The position numbers were made by a program, and so were the translations under genes. From positions 41,488,203-41,552,202 of the forward strand of contig OX463779.1 in assembly GCA_949825025.1 (NCBI GenBank): 64,000 nucleotides of DNA, given 5' to 3'. The notes under the pieces are model-generated. The model saw only the letters and a program-made list of their open reading frames with translations. It ran no database searches and was not told the DNA's origin. Origin of the DNA: Siphlonurus alternatus. Its lineage: Eukaryota; Arthropoda; Insecta; Ephemeroptera; Siphlonuridae. Shown here piece by piece: positions 33,672-46,721 of this stretch (its first letter is position 1; every line of letters starts with the position of its first letter).

Positions 33672-36484
33672 CAACTGTACTGACGAGGGACTTAAAAGTG
33701 TCTTGTGTTTATATCGTATCGGCAACGATGTGTATTGAATTTGTGGAATGAAGGTCAATCACTTAATTTCTTCTTATCACTTATACTTTGATGCCAAATG
33801 TCTTTTGTGACGTCACCCATAAGCCTGTGTATAGGCACTTTAAGTCCCCCGTCGATAAATAAGGAAACTGGATGCAAGAAAACCACAAAGTTCAGGGTTT
33901 AAAGCAGACTTATTGTTTTATTTAATGTTCCTTTATACAGGTTAAGCCATAACTGATTGGACCAATGTTAAAGGGCTTAGCCAATCATATTCAAGTATTT
34001 CAGGCCCTATTGTACCTCAAAACTTTCAAATGCGCCGACCCTGCAATGCTATTTTTTAATTTTGCGGTGCAGAAGGACCTAAAAAATTAAAGCATGAATT
34101 TCACACATGTATAAAAGAACTATTTTTTTTTTTTAATTGTTTGTAAGTTTGAGGTAAAAAGTGCTGCAATTAATGTGAGTTGTGATGGGACACTTTACCG
34201 AAGTTAATCGAGCTTGCACCTCCAAGCAACTGGACGACTCTAGTCAAATAGGTTATATTGAATGGCTAATGATGCATTGAGCTGTATATTTCTGAGAGTG
34301 TGTGCAAATAGTTGACTCTTATATTAAGATGAAAATATTTATTAAAAACATATTACAGATATATGAATTTTTATTTAAAAAAAAAATAAAAACCTACACA
34401 TCTATGTTTCAACATAATAGGGATTTTTTTAAAACAAGTTAGTTTATTTAGAGAAGTACATTAACCAAAACAATATGAATATAATACTTACCGCAAATAA
34501 CAGATCATAATTATTTATAAATTTGATTTTAGATCAGTAAAAGTTGGGTGAGCTTTTTTCCTTCATTGTTTCTTTCTCCCTTCTTAAATTAACTTATTAT
34601 ATTTTGTCCTATACAAATTTACATGAAATATTTGTTGACTTTGCTAATGAGAGTTGCAGCTTACTTTGTCAACACTATGAATCATAATAGACATCAAACA
34701 AAGCTTTCTTTTATTAACTTGTAATCTTAATTACTCCCAAATAAAATTATGCTGGACTTACTTACAATTTAATAATTGTAAGCTCAGGATTGAAGCTAGT
34801 TAAAGTCATTTCTATTTTATTTGGGGGGGGGGGGGATTTTAACTTTTCTACTGGTTTAGAATCGCTTGAAGAGGAGAATGGTCATGCATGACAAAGGGAT
34901 GTTTTATGAAAGAATGGAAAAATGTGAATTTCAAAAATCTGTAACTTGTTGCAACTTGTTGTAAGATTTACAAGTCTAGAATAAAATACTTAAAGATAAA
35001 AAAAAGGTAGAGAAGAATAATTTTTAACAGTTTGAAGTAGTTTAATTTAGCATAATTAACCTCATTAAATAGTGACCTAAAAAAAATCTGTCATCGGTGC
35101 AATGCCTTTCTTACGGAGCAAAAGGGACGTCAAGTTGTATCATGACGTCCATGACGTCAAGTTCTCCCCCTCATTTTTTTTTTTTTTTACTATAGGGAAA
35201 AATAAATGTAGTGACAAAACATAAGTATTATAGCTGATGTTATACTGATTGACCAAAATTTGTTGCCTCAAAATAGAAATGTAATAGAACATGCAATTAA
35301 AATTTTTAAGCTACACCTTGGAACAACACAAACTTTCCTTCCTGCTGTTTCTTTAGTCATCTTCTCACCTTCAATTCTTTAGCAAGACAACACATATATA
35401 TGAGTGGGTGCTTTTCTCATCTCCTCAAAAATTTCAAATCTGCATTTCTTAGAGCTGCAGCTACAGTAAATCAGGCAGGGGTAAAGTTTGTGATATACTG
35501 AGGTATAAAAATATTCATTAAAACCTCATTATATGTTTTTTTAAGCAACAAATTGACTGTACAAGCTGTGTACTCAACTAAGGCTATAATAGGCACGGAT
35601 CCAAGGGGGAGAAGGGTGGGGGCTTTCCCCTCCAAAATATTTGGATTTAACATGGTCAATATAGTCATCTTCCCCCATTTCATTTTTTTTTACATTAACT
35701 TATGGGACCAACACCACCAAAATTTGGTCCTAGATCTGCGGCCGAATCTAATGCTAACGTACAACACGGAGTAGTGAAATTAAAATCCATTGGGATAAGA
35801 GTTGAAAATATTACAGATTTTATTGATACTTTAATAACTAGCAAATTTATTTTATATTTTACAATTTTATTATTTCATATTTTGGTACATTTAAAACAGA
35901 AATTATACATGATCACAAAGAGGAATCCTTTTATTTATTTATTTAAATTAAAAACAAAAAGTGCTAATAAAAAGCATTGTACAGGCAATTGTTAAATTAC
36001 ATTGCTGATTTCTATAAGAAACATAATGATAAAATAAAAGTGAAAATATTAATCATAACAGAACTATAATATTTTTTAATTTAATTATGATTTAAAATAT
36101 AATTATATAAATATAATGAAGTGATTTTTTTTTTTTGTTCCCCTTTCATTCCCATTTATAAGGGATATAAACTTAACATAATAACATTTTTTTTTTCCGT
36201 TTTTTTTTTTTTTTTTTTTTTTTTACAGACTATGTGATGCAGCAGTAACATTTAGCGACTCGAACAATAATAAATTTTATAATATTATACTACATTATAC
36301 ATGTTAAAGCAAAATTCTTGATTAAATAGATGAGTGAAGTTATTTTTATATGATAAAATTATAATAAAAGATGTGGAAATGTATAATATTAAAAGTGCTT
36401 ACAAGGTTAATACAGAAAAACAGATATTGGAATTTTTTTTATTTTAGATCAACGTTTTGCTGATTATGTCAAATTACGGATGTC

Positions 36485-36668
36485 AAATGTACTGAAAGTT
36501 TTTTTTTACAGAGCTTACCCCGGCAGAGTATAGACAGCCAAAGACTCCATCATCTAGTAGTCAGACACCCGTCTCAATTAAGTCACAAAAAGTGTGTCGT
36601 ATTCATGATTTGAACTCTCAGACAAGAGTCGGGCACTCTAACCAGTCCACCATAGAGCTGGTAGGTTG
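36485..36668 (-). mobile_element. tRNA-derived SINE
   Basis: Read on the - strand it begins CAGCTCTATGGTGGACTGGT (box A-like TGGTGGACTGG), continues TTAGAGTGCCCGACTC and has a box B match GTTCAAATC about 35 nt on. It ends in A-rich sequence (T run at 36499-36506 on +). This layout is typical of a tRNA-headed SINE. The parent tRNA cannot be named from the sequence. Confidence 0.7.
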
Positions 36669-37094
36669 GCGATGATTTTCCTTTAGAGCAATGAAAGTTT
36701 GAAAAAAAAGGTTGGAAGTGAATAGGTTAAAAAAAATTATGTGATAGATACTAACAACAAAATCCATTATCTGCTAATCTGTAACCCCCCTCCCCCATTC
36801 TTCTAATCATTAAAATTAACAATTTTTATTATTTTTTTTTTAAATTTGCACATACCTGATTAATATTCATACCGTATTATTAAAAACCATATATATACAT
36901 TACACAAGTATCATATTATAAGAAGTGAACAGAATAAAAAAAAAAAAAAAAAAATTCTTTATTTTATTTAAAACAGTCGATCATTGTTTAGTATATCTGC
37001 ACTCCTTTTATTTTTTAAATAGGATAAAAACAACAAAATACTAAGCATTGTCTGTATCTCTATTATAATAATAATAATTGTTTTGGCCAATTTA

Positions 37095-39468
37095 TCACAT
37101 CATTGGCTGTCCTGCAGGAGTGCCAGTTGGAAACTGCATACTTTGGGGAGGGGGGTACTGAAGGGGGGGAAGGGACACATAGTCCGACTGAAGCTGCTGA
37201 GGAGGTGGCTGGAAATTCGTCTGAGGAAGAGGGGGCTGCTGCTGCTGTTGTTGAGGCATGAAGTTCATCGGGAGCTGCTGAGGTTGGAACTGAGGGGGTG
37301 GACCCTGCATGTAAGGTTCAACTGGTTGGGGACCCTGGGGAGGGTACATTACCGGTGCAGGGTTGTACACTCCTCCACCGTTGTAGAGACCCTGTAAAAA
37401 TACCTTCAATTAGCTAACAAATACATATAACTAGAGGACAGGACGGGATGGAAGTTTTAAATAAACTTTTTAAAATAATAATACCGTAAAATAATATCAC
37501 GCCTTCTAAAAAAATTAGTACATAATAATGGGAGTAATTCAGCAAGCATTAAGGAGCAATTATCACAATTAACTGGTAAACGCTTGCTGAATCACTCCTA
37601 ATATCTTCTTACGATTTATCCTTTATTTAAGAATCACTTCTTCATCCTGTATGCACATTGGAATTAAATGATTAAATATTCATAATGAATACTATTCTTG
37701 AACAAAAACAGTTAAAATGATAAGACATAAGGAATTACCCGATTAGTATTTTTAACAAGTCCTTACCTAATACCTCAAAATGAAATTTCAAATTATTCCT
37801 ACTAAGAATAGTACCCGTAAAGAAAAGAGTAAAGACAAAAAATTGTTTTGAGTCCCACATACCTGCTGTTGCTGCTGTGGTGGCATGTAACCGTAGGGTT
37901 GGGGTGGACCTGCAGGCATCTTGGGCTGGTCCCTCATCAGGGAGTGGTACAAGTTGAAGGCACCTACCAGCTCCGCCGAGAGTTGGGTCAGCTGAGCGTG
38001 CCGCCGGTCGACTCTCTCCAGCTCTGCGTCTATCAGCGGTCCCATGCCGTGCACCTGTCGTTCCAAAGCAGGGTCAAGTCCGCAGGCACCCTCCTCAGTG
38101 GGGTCTGCTTCGTGCAGTGTGTGCAGTAGCCTGGAAAAACACCAGGGTGAGCCTCTGCAAGGTGCATGCAGGTGTTTGGGAGACATATAGGACAATGGTA
38201 ATGGACAACCTGTATGAAATTTTTAGATAGAGGATCTCGAATTATGTACGTATCATATTTTCTTATTTCTTTCTTTATTTTTGTTGAACCCTATAACACC
38301 CTTAAAATCAAGAGAAAAGACACTGTGACATCATAGCCGTGCAAATATTTAACACGTAAGCATAGGGAAAGATACTCTGAAGTCGTAGTCATGCAACATC
38401 TTTCATAAAGAAAGACGTTGCATGACTATGACATTATAGCACTTTTATTCTCAATTTTGAAGGTGTTACAGGATAAAAAAATCTCAAAAAAATTGACTTG
38501 AGGTGTTCTATCCAAATATGCAATAATAATAATAATAAATAAATTATGCAGGATGTTCATTCTAGCTCATCTTTGAGAATGTATTTTACTAGTCACCTCA
38601 GAATTTAAATTTAAAAATTTAAAACATACAAAATTGATTCAACTCTAGGCCTTATATCAATAGAACTGAAAGGTCAAAATTCCATCAACAATGTCTAGAC
38701 TTTTAAGCTTTATATTCTAGCAAATTTAATGAAGTCTGAATGATTAATAGATACTGTACAATAATCAATTTTTTTTTCTCATCTTGTATATGTAACGAAG
38801 TATAAGTTAATAAACACAATAAAAAGAAATAAGAAGTACAGTAACCAGTACCTAGCAATTATAGCAGAAAACAATTGTTTCCCAATAATTCTTGATCCAA
38901 CACTACCTCACTAAAGGTGTCAGACTATGTCGATGTTGCTCACCTGTCGATCTTCTCCTCGTCAATCTCAGGGGTCTGCTCGACTGGTGACTCCTCCTCT
39001 TCCTCGTCGTAGTTGGGGAGGGTCTTGACCTGCACCGCCTCGTTGAACTGCACACTACGCTTGGGCTGATTCTCTGGAGACGAAAGGTCAGTCGTCACGA
39101 AGTTTGCAGGGAACAATCCCTCCCCTCTGTGTGTGCTGCCTTTCCACCAATTAGGGTCCGAACTGTCCGACACAATCACTGAAACAAAATATAAATAATT
39201 ACCATCTGAAAATAATACCAGTTAAATCTGTAAAAAAAAATAATAATAATAATAATTTATTGAATTATAATTCAGTTCTGTGGTTATATCATGAAATAAT
39301 TGCACATTAAATGCACAAGACTGTACAAATATGTCATGAATGCCACAGAATTAGCGTGTCTACTTTATCTACCAATACAACTGTTATCTGCCTCATTTAA
39401 CCTACGGTGAAAGTTGGTGATAACAGGACATAAAATGTAGTTCAAAACACTAAAAATGATAGGTCATG

Positions 39469-39500
<32 letters not shown>

Positions 39501-41524
39501 ATTCTTGAGGTCTTATTAATACTGGTAGATTGTACTGTATATCTATCAATGTACAGGAAACTGTGTGAATTTAAAAAGCTTGTAATAGTAAAATATAGCT
39601 AGTAAAGGTCAGTTTCTTATTTTGCTTTGCTGATAATGACCTGTAATGGAAATTATATTAAAAGCTTGTTTGACTATTTTACTTTCCTTCTTTCTTTTTC
39701 TTTTACAGACTGCTAATGAGCTTGAAGCTTAAGGCAGGGTATTGGGAAGGATAGGAAAAGGATAGTCGCCATGACCCATTTTATGTCTGCATTCATTGAG
39801 GTGTAACAAAGGGAATCTCAATTCTAAATTTTCACTCACATATTTCTCCGGTTCGGAAACTGAGTTCGTTGTCCTCTGCTGCCTCAAAATCGTAGAGGGC
39901 TCTGACCTTAACTTCGGTCGAGGGTGGCGATGAGGGTTGCACTGAGCCGGAGAATGATAACAAAGACGACGCTGAGGGGTACAAAGATGACGATCCTCCT
40001 GATGAGCCCCCGCCACCTCCGGCCTTGGCACTGGTTTCCCGCAGAGAGAGCTCAATCGCTGCAACATCGACAAACATATGAGTTTTAATTGACTTGATTT
40101 CACTAGTTATTTTATATGGTAAATACACGTAGTAAGTAAAATGATTACTGCATAAGTTTAGATAGAAGGTAGATATCTTAAAAAAGGCTTAAAAAAGAAA
40201 AAAACAAAAAACAAATATATTTCACAAAATAATATTTAAAAATATATATATATAGAGGGAAATGATTTTGAGAAAATTAGATTAAAAATTGTTACAATTC
40301 AATTTTAGAACCAGAAATAAGCTTCAGTTTAAATGGCTCATGTTTCAAGAAAAACACATCCTTACACACAAGCAGTGATTATAGTCCAGCAAGCGAGGGT
40401 TCAACCATGAAAATTGCCGGAAATTACGTACGGAAACTTCCGATTGCGGGTTATACCATGGCAACCGGAAGCAGAAACTACTGAAATTACGTCGTTTCCA
40501 TGGTCCAACTCTTGCTTGCTGTACTATACTATCATTTAACTTAATTTACATAAAAAAAACATGCTCTCACCTTTGGCTATATCATCTTCTTCTTGTTGAC
40601 TGGAGACGACATTAGGATCCTTGCTTAATTTAATTGGCTGAGGAGAGAGAAGAAATATTGTTACTATCTCTTCCTATAAAATTTTACTCTGTTGCCTACC
40701 TGTTCTGATGGCTGATGATTTGGGGTGAAGTCCACTCCCTCATCTCTCAGCTTCTTGTAGAGAGACGGGATGAGAGCCAGCTGGGGGTCGTTGATGAATT
40801 CAGACGACTCCGCCCACTTCCGCAGCAAACTCTTCAGTTTCTCCTGTACTCTTGCCTGGCTACGTATCATCAAACGTCGGTATTCTGTCTCAAAGTCTCG
40901 AGAAGCAACTTCCAAATGAAAGGTTTTACCACAGTTATTTACACAGGCATCCAGGAGCTTTTAAAAAAACAAAGGAAAATGACAATATAATTAACTGCAA
41001 CAATGGACAATTTGCATGATTTTTTTTTTATTATTATTTCATATTTGGATAAAAGACCTTGAATTATATTGTAAATTTTTTTCATAATATTATTTTAAAC
41101 CCTCTAGTAACCTTAAATTGAGGGGAAAGATGCTGTGATTTCCTAGTAATGCAGTTTTTTACCATGCTTGTGAGCCAAAAATTTGCATGATGCCGAAACA
41201 GTTTTCCTCTTCCATTTCGAGGGTGTTGGGTTAAAAAAAAATAATAAAAATAAAAATCTGATACAAATTGACACTTTATGACTCGAGTCCCTCTATCCAA
41301 ATATGCAATAAAAAATTCTATGGAGGTTGTTAATTTAGTGTAATAACTATTTTCCAGTATTTCCTAGCTACAATTTTTAAGCTCCAAAGCTACATGAAGC
41401 TTCAAAATTACTGAGATTGCTGACTTAATTAATAAATAGTACAGTTTTTCATTGATTAATAGATTAATTGATTTTTTATCCTGTTTGTTGCAGTGTGACA
41501 ATAGGTTAATTGACTGATTGATGA

Positions 41525-41560
<36 letters not shown>

Positions 41561-44500
41561 CCTGTTTGTTGCAGTATGTCAATAGGGTGATTTGGGAATC
41601 TATCAGATCAAATCTGTATCTAAAAAAGATAATATAAATATACAGAACCCCAAACTTACCACGAGGGCTTGTAGAGCTACGTGTGGGTCTGCATTTGCCA
41701 CTCGTCTCATGACGGAGCGTAGGCAGTCCTTGGGTCCAGTGCTGGGCGAGGCAGCCACCTTGTCACAAATGTCCATGATCTGACCCCACTCCTCCGCAAC
41801 ATTCTTCTCATCTGTGGCTTTTTCTGCAACAAAAGTTTACTTGGTTAAAAATATTGCGATAGTCTAATTTTCATAGGAAATTTTGTTGGAGGGTTATTAT
41901 GTAAAACCAATACATTCTTCAGGGCCAAAGAATAGTGAAGATTGAAGGGAATTGAGTGGTTGGATAAAGAGAGATGTTTATTATGGGAGGGGTAATTACA
42001 ATTTGGAGTTTATTGGGAGTAGAAGATACGTGGGGAAATATTTTTTTCTTAAAGTAGAGTGAGCGAGTTCATTTTTTTTAATATTTTATTTTTTAAAAAT
42101 AGTTTAAGCTGCCCTCTATTGAGAAATGAAAACCAAAAAATTCCATTACCACCACAAAAAATTCCCAAAGTTGGTGTTTCGGAGGCCTTTAACGTGTGCA
42201 GCCTTATGGAACATAAAACCGCGTTTTACTCCAACTTTTTCTCAACTATGGTATCATTTAAAAAATACTTACGTAATCTATGATGAATTCTTTAATGAAT
42301 TTTCAAATAAAAAAAAAAAATTACGGGGTCGTTTTCTTGGAAAAAAAACATGAAAATCCTTATGGGAATTAACCCGCAAAAACTTAAAGATTTTTTTCCG
42401 GAAAAACGGCTCCGTAAATTTTTTTTTTTTTATTTAAAAATCCATTAAAGAATTCATCATAGATTACGTAGGTATTTTTTAAATGGTAGCATAGTTCAGA
42501 AAATGTTGGAGTAAAACGCGGTTTTATGTTCCATAAGGCTGCACGTCAAAGGCCTCCGAAACACCAACTTTGGGAATTTTTTGTGGTGAAACTATCTGAG
42601 ATGGAATTTTTTGGTTTTCATTTCTCAATAGAAGGCAGCTTAAACTATTTTTAGAAAATAAAATATTAAAAAAAATGCAATCGCTCACTCTACTGTAATA
42701 AGACTGTGAGAGAGAAGCATTTCTTGAAAGCTGATGTAGTTGTGACTGAGAGAGATATGTTTTAAAAAAGATGAGAGGACAAGAGAGTCATATGCTAGCC
42801 ACCGTGGCAAAGTCATATTTGCAGTGTCAATCGTTATACATAACTTTTGAAACAGTATTTATTTTGTTGTTTTTCTTAGGGACATTCAAGGAAGGCTCTG
42901 GAAACTTTTCCAGAAACTTCACTATTTATTGTATTTAGTTTCATCTCTTTGTATACTTTTGCTATAGGACTTTGCCTCACATTATAAATATATGGGTACT
43001 TATGTATTTAAAATGTTACTACGACAGATCTGCAATATGCTATCATTTCATTATTTCACTGATAAGACTGAAGCTTATTTGAAGAAAGAACCTTATTATT
43101 TGAGTTCAATATTTTGATCTCTTTATTCTTTATCAAGTTTAAGCTTCATGAACTACGAATGGGAAGCTTTGACCTGCCGATTCGGTCGCCATATTTTAAC
43201 TAGAGAATATTCGTATGTTGAAGATCAGCGGATTTTGACACCATCATGCAACGTTTCTGCGCAGATTTCCTGCTCCAAAATCAGAACACAAGTATCGCGA
43301 AATTTTTTAGAGTCTTTTTACTTAAACTAAGCTGGGGTTGCAAATAATATTTTAATAGTGGCAAATGTAAAAGGTTACTGACAATATGTGATTTTAAATT
43401 CGGAAACATAACTTGTGTATATAATTAACAGTTCGTGATCGAAAAATTGCTCCGTATAGAATCTTACGTGCGCCCAATCTTTTCTTGTAAGTAAATGGTA
43501 GGACAAAGGTTGCATGACGTCAAGGTCACAGCTTCCCATTTATTTACATTTTATGTATACAGTATATTAATTTCTGAAGAAAATTCTGAAGATAAGATCA
43601 ATGGTGAGTACATATCGATCTAGTACATAAGTCATCTATTGCTCTGTTTATTTTTACTGTATACTGTAGTTTTATAAAGTAAAAGTACTGTAAAGTAAGT
43701 AAGCAGGGTGTACATGTACAGTACATCCATAAATATGCAAGACATGCCTACACCTCTGCTTGTTGGTATATATTTCACCACAGTGGCTCGCTTGCTTGCA
43801 CCTGACTCTCTCAGCCCCTCCCTGAACCTTCCAATACTCCGAGCCTCCATCAGCTCAGAATCCAGCAAGTTCCACAACCTCACTGTTCCTTCTCAGAGAC
43901 GAATATTTGCCAAAAGTTACGGGCAATGACTGCTAGGTCCACAGACCAGAAGTCAATACATCAATCAATTCAATATTAAATTTGCCATATTATTATTAAT
44001 ATTTCTCATGATTTTGGTTGATTATGCATGATTATATATACAGGTAGAATCAATTTAGAATACATACATTTATGAAATATATATGATGCATATTATATGC
44101 ATACATTCCTACTTCACATAGCTGTGATTGTGTGCATTTAAAAAAATGTTGCAATTTTTTTTTTTTTTGTATGAATTGAAATACATATATGCATACTGTA
44201 CTGTATGCTACAGTATGCATATGACGGTTTGTTGTAGAATATTAAGTGTAGCTCCTAAATTGTGGATGCAGCTTAATTTAACACACAAGTATGCATATAT
44301 GGACAAAGGCCTCTGATAAAAAGAAAAACAACATGCAAAACCAAGGGCCCAGCCTTAATTTTTCTATGTGCTGAGCAAAGACTTTTGGTGTTAGAATTTT
44401 GACTTCTGGTCGAGCCTTCACCTCGAATTAAGACATACTGTATGAAAACCATAAGAAAACCAAGCTTATTATTTAAATTGGGTTAATTTAAATAAGTCAC

Positions 44501-44627
44501 GTAAGTTGTCCTCCAGTTAATTAATTAGATTTAGACCCATCAGCAAACTGGGAGTGAGCTTAACAATCCAACAAGGTCACTTACCGACATCTCCGTCGAA
44601 GGGAGATGATGTGGAAAACAATCCCAT
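37095..44627 (-). CDS. STAM: Signal transducing adapter molecule, STAM (8 exons)
   Basis: Exons (- strand): 44627-44585, 41823-41660, 40957-40700, 40637-40571, 40058-39840, 39178-38944, 38130-37863, 37391-37095; all GT..AG, phases agree, 516 aa (vertebrate STAM1/2 are 525-540). With HGS/Hrs, STAM forms ESCRT-0 on early endosomes and sorts ubiquitinated receptors. Seen: VHS domain about 1-140 (start [63 protein letters not shown]), UIM about 173-190 ([16 protein letters not shown]), SH3 about 220-278 ([33 protein letters not shown]), the GAT/core helix region about 310-375 ([19 protein letters not shown]), then a Pro/Gln-rich tail ending MM. The Gly/Ser linker before SH3 is unusually rich in G and S. 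The first intron is long and full of transposons. Confidence 0.96.
37528..37602. mobile_element. Very short inverted-repeat element in STAM intron 7
   Basis: GGAGTAATTCAGCAAGC and GCTTGCTGAATCACTCC form a nearly exact inverted pair about 40 bp apart, enclosing TTAAGGAGCAATTATCAC. Likely a MITE remnant. Confidence 0.6.
38200..38563. mobile_element. AATGGAC-type palindromic MITE in STAM intron 6
   Basis: AATGGACAACCTGTATGA and the mirrored end ATGCAGGATGTTCATT; arms contain TAGATAGAGGATCTCG and CTATAACACCCTTAAAAT. Same variant as 28661 and 41002. It begins 70 bp upstream (on +) of exon 7. Confidence 0.8.
39690..39812 (-). mobile_element. Degenerate tail of the 5S-headed SINE in STAM intron 5
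   Basis: GAGCTTGAAGCTTAAGGCAG, GGAAAAGGATAGTCGCCATG and TGCATTCATTGAGGTG track the 3' part of the SINE at 60601-60990 (AAGGCAGGGAACGGATAG, AGCATTCGCTGAGGTG). The 5S-like head is missing. It ends about 30 bp from the exon 5 donor. Confidence 0.65.
40380..40530. mobile_element. ~150-bp MITE with TATAGTCCAGCAAGC termini in STAM intron 4
   Basis: Left arm TATAGTCCAGCAAGCGAGGG then TTCAACCATG. The right arm is the mirror, CATGGTCCAACTCTTGC, ending CTGTACTATA. The interior has mirrored AATTACGT motifs. Confidence 0.72.
41002..41333. mobile_element. AATGGAC-type palindromic MITE in STAM intron 2
   Basis: AATGGACAATTTGCATGATT, ATTTGGATAAAAGACCTTG and their mirrors. It lies 45 bp upstream (on - strand) of exon 3, so the acceptor region of intron 2 abuts it. 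Followed by a 27-bp poly-T at 41529-41557. Confidence 0.8.
42049..42694. mobile_element. AGTAGAGTGAGCGA palindromic MITE (family B) in STAM intron 1
   Basis: Inverted arms of about 300 bp begin TTAA|AGTAGAGTGAGCGAG and contain GTTTAAGCTGCCCTCTATTG, CCAAAGTTGGTGTTTCGG and GGAACATAAAACCGCG. The right end is TCGCTCACTCTACT (TTAA lost here). Other copies at 45227 and 53076 have TTAA on both sides. Confidence 0.88.
43157..43541. mobile_element. AATGGGAAGCT MITE in STAM intron 1
   Basis: Ends GAATGGGAAGCTTTGACC / GGTCACAGCTTCCCATTT. A second copy in the opposite orientation lies at 46722-47146 with the same interior, for example GCAAATAATATTTTAATAG, CAAAATCAGAACACAAGT. The frame at 43148 is incidental. 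Confidence 0.8.
43640..43930 (-). pseudogene. 3' end of a non-LTR retrotransposon in STAM intron 1
   Basis: The - strand frame ending near 43740 reads [19 protein letters not shown] and [14 protein letters not shown], matching the last part of the reverse-transcriptase ORF at 59671-60018 ([17 protein letters not shown]). This is the usual C-terminal stretch of CR1/L2-like LINEs. Truncated at its 5' side, as expected of LINE copies. Confidence 0.75.
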
Positions 44628-45222
44628 TGCTGGACTAAATTTTCACTTGACTACGACGACTTATAAACTGTTCCTGATTATTTAATTTACAAGAAATCAT
44701 GCGATTATGACTCAAATACTCAAAATCTGAGGAACTGTCTGGGTCTACGCCGGTCGTAGACGCATTAAATCTACGCCGGAACTTTTTCAATGTTCAAAAC
44801 ATCCGTGACGTCACCCGACGTAGCTCTATTAAACCTACGTCGGTTGTATGAAACATATGATTAATGACGTCACTGATATAACAAATGCAATAAACGAGGC
44901 TGAAGTTCAAATTTTTTACTCGATCCAATGACTCGATCGTACGTGTAATTATATATTATTATAATTTATTGTAATAATTGTAATAAACGGTATTTTAATA
45001 TGCAGAGTCTATAATATAATATAGTAATTTTTTTTTATATTTATTTACTGTAAATATAATATATATATATATAGTGTATATATATAATTAAACTAAATTT
45101 TAATATATATTATTAAAAATTATATGTAGCAATTATAATATATATAAAATATATACTAAAAAAAAAAAATAAATAATATATTACATAAGGCAGTGCAAAT
45201 GAAATTAAGCGGAGAGGGGTAT

Positions 45223-45914
45223 TTAAAGTAGCTAGATGAGTGAGCGATTGCATTTTTTTTAATATTTTATTTTCTAAAAATAGTTTAAGCTGCCCTTTAT
45301 TGAGAAATGAAAACCAAAAAATTCCATCTCAAATAGTACGTTATTTCACCACAAAAAATTCCCAAAGTTGGTGTTTCGGAGGCCTTTGACGTGCAGCCTT
45401 ATATGGAACATATATAAAACCGCGTTTTACTCCAACATTTTCTGAACTATATGCTACCATTTAAAAAATACCTACGTAATCTATATGATGAATTCTTTAA
45501 TGGATTTTTAAATAAAAAAATATTTTACGGAGCCGTTTTTTCGGAAAAAAATCTTTAAGTTTTTGCGGGTATTAATTCCCATAAGGATTTTTATGAGTTT
45601 TTTCCAAGAAAACGACCCCGTAAAAAAATTTTTATTTGAAAATTCATTAAAGAATTCGTCATAGATTACGTAAGTATTTTTTAAATGGTACCATAGTTCA
45701 GAAAAAGTTGGAGTAAAACGCGGTTTTATGTTCCATAATGCCGCGCTGCACGTTAAAGGCCTCCGAGAAACACCAACTTTAGGAATTTTTTGTGGTGAAA
45801 CTATTAGAGATGGAATTTTTTGGTTTTCATTTCTCAGTAGAGGGCAGCTTAAACTATAATTTTTAAAAAATAAAATATTAAAAAAAATGAACTCGCTAGC
45901 TCACTCTACTTTAA
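45223..45914. mobile_element. Family B MITE with TTAA on both sides
   Basis: Element 45227-45910, TTAA at 45223-45226 and 45911-45914. The related segment near 46640 (GGTATAAAAAAAAA then CTTTCCGG) lacks the element, giving a near-empty site that supports insertion at this point. Confidence 0.88.
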
Positions 45915-45957
45915 AAAAAACTTTCCGGCAAAAGAAATAAAAGCGTGAATGGACAAC

Positions 45958-46108
45958 ATACATGAAAAAATTTTATTGCAGAAATGGATAAAGGGTGCCA
46001 AATTATGCTACTCTGAATTTTTTCAGATTTTTTTGAGACCCGGGACTATTTTTAAATAGTTATTGAAAGTCCTGTGATTTCAGTTGGCACCTCTGAATTC
46101 TTAATAAA
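45958..46108. mobile_element. Truncated family A MITE (left half only)
   Basis: AATGGACAACATACATGAA, ATTGCAGAAATGGATAAAGG, centre TCAGTTGGCACCTCTGAATT. The missing half is present in the mirrored copy at 52709-53038. Confidence 0.85.
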
Positions 46109-46700
46109 AAGGGGAACTGTCTGGGTCTACGCCGGTCGTAGACGCATTAAATCTACGCCGGAACTTTTTCAATGTTCAAAACATCCGTGACGTCACCCGA
46201 CGTAGCTCTATTAAACCTACGTCGGTTGTATAAAACATATGATTCATGACGTCACTAATATAACAAATGCAATAAACGGAGCTAATTGTTCAAATTTTTT
46301 ACTCCACTGACTTGTACGTGTAATTATATTATAATTGATTGTAATAAACGGTATTATGCAGAGTCTGTAGTAATTTTTATATTTATTAATTGTAAATATA
46401 TTATATTTATATAGTGCATATATATATAATATCATAATTAAATTATTAAAATATATTATTAAAAATTCGCAACTGTAAAATATTAATTCTGTATATAAAT
46501 AATTATATATATATATTATAATATATACTATATATAATTTAATATTATATATATAATATATATTATATTATATAATCATATACTAAATTAATTTAACTAA
46601 AAGGCAGATAGTGCAATTAAGTGACGACGAAGGTATAAAAAAAAAAAAAAACTTTCCGGCAAAACTGGCATAAGAAATAAAAGCGTACGTGAATTGAGTG
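46109..46700. repeat. Second copy of the GGAACTGTCTGGG terminal segment
   Basis: Same orientation as 44731. Shares GGTCTACGCCGGTCGTAGAC, GACGTCACCCGACGTAGC and the AT-rich stretch, then GCAGATAGTGCAATTAAG. It lacks the family B MITE found in the first copy, so it predates or escaped that insertion. Confidence 0.82.
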
Positions 46701-46721
46701 AAATATATATAATTATTATAT

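Larger units (their letters stand above)
26727..37094. other. ~10-kb gene-poor interval rich in MITEs
   Basis: From FBXO45 stop to STAM stop I find no convincing coding exon. It holds a poly-C run (26742-26760), the elements listed separately at 27318, 28661, 29380, 30717, 31550, 32337, 33562 and 36485, several long homopolymer runs (29839-29863, 31900-31920, 33330-33362, 36208-36224) and AT-rich unique sequence. The 3'UTRs of both neighbours must end here. An AATAAA on the - strand at about 36957-36963 could serve STAM. Confidence 0.6.
44731..46108. repeat. Left arm of a large inverted duplication (pairs with 52881-54299)
   Basis: Starts GGAACTGTCTGGGTCTACGC. The sequence reappears mirrored ending 54299. 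Both arms contain, in the same order, the terminal GGAACTG segment, an AT-rich stretch, a family B MITE and a family A MITE. In the left arm that last MITE is cut at 46108, where a second GGAACTGTCTGGG segment begins. The arm begins only 103 bp upstream of the STAM start codon. Confidence 0.85.

Noticed and set aside
37083..38129. + strand open frames over 37083-37397 and 37848-38129
   Set aside because: Antisense shadows of STAM exons 8 and 7, produced by their Pro/Gln-rich codon use.
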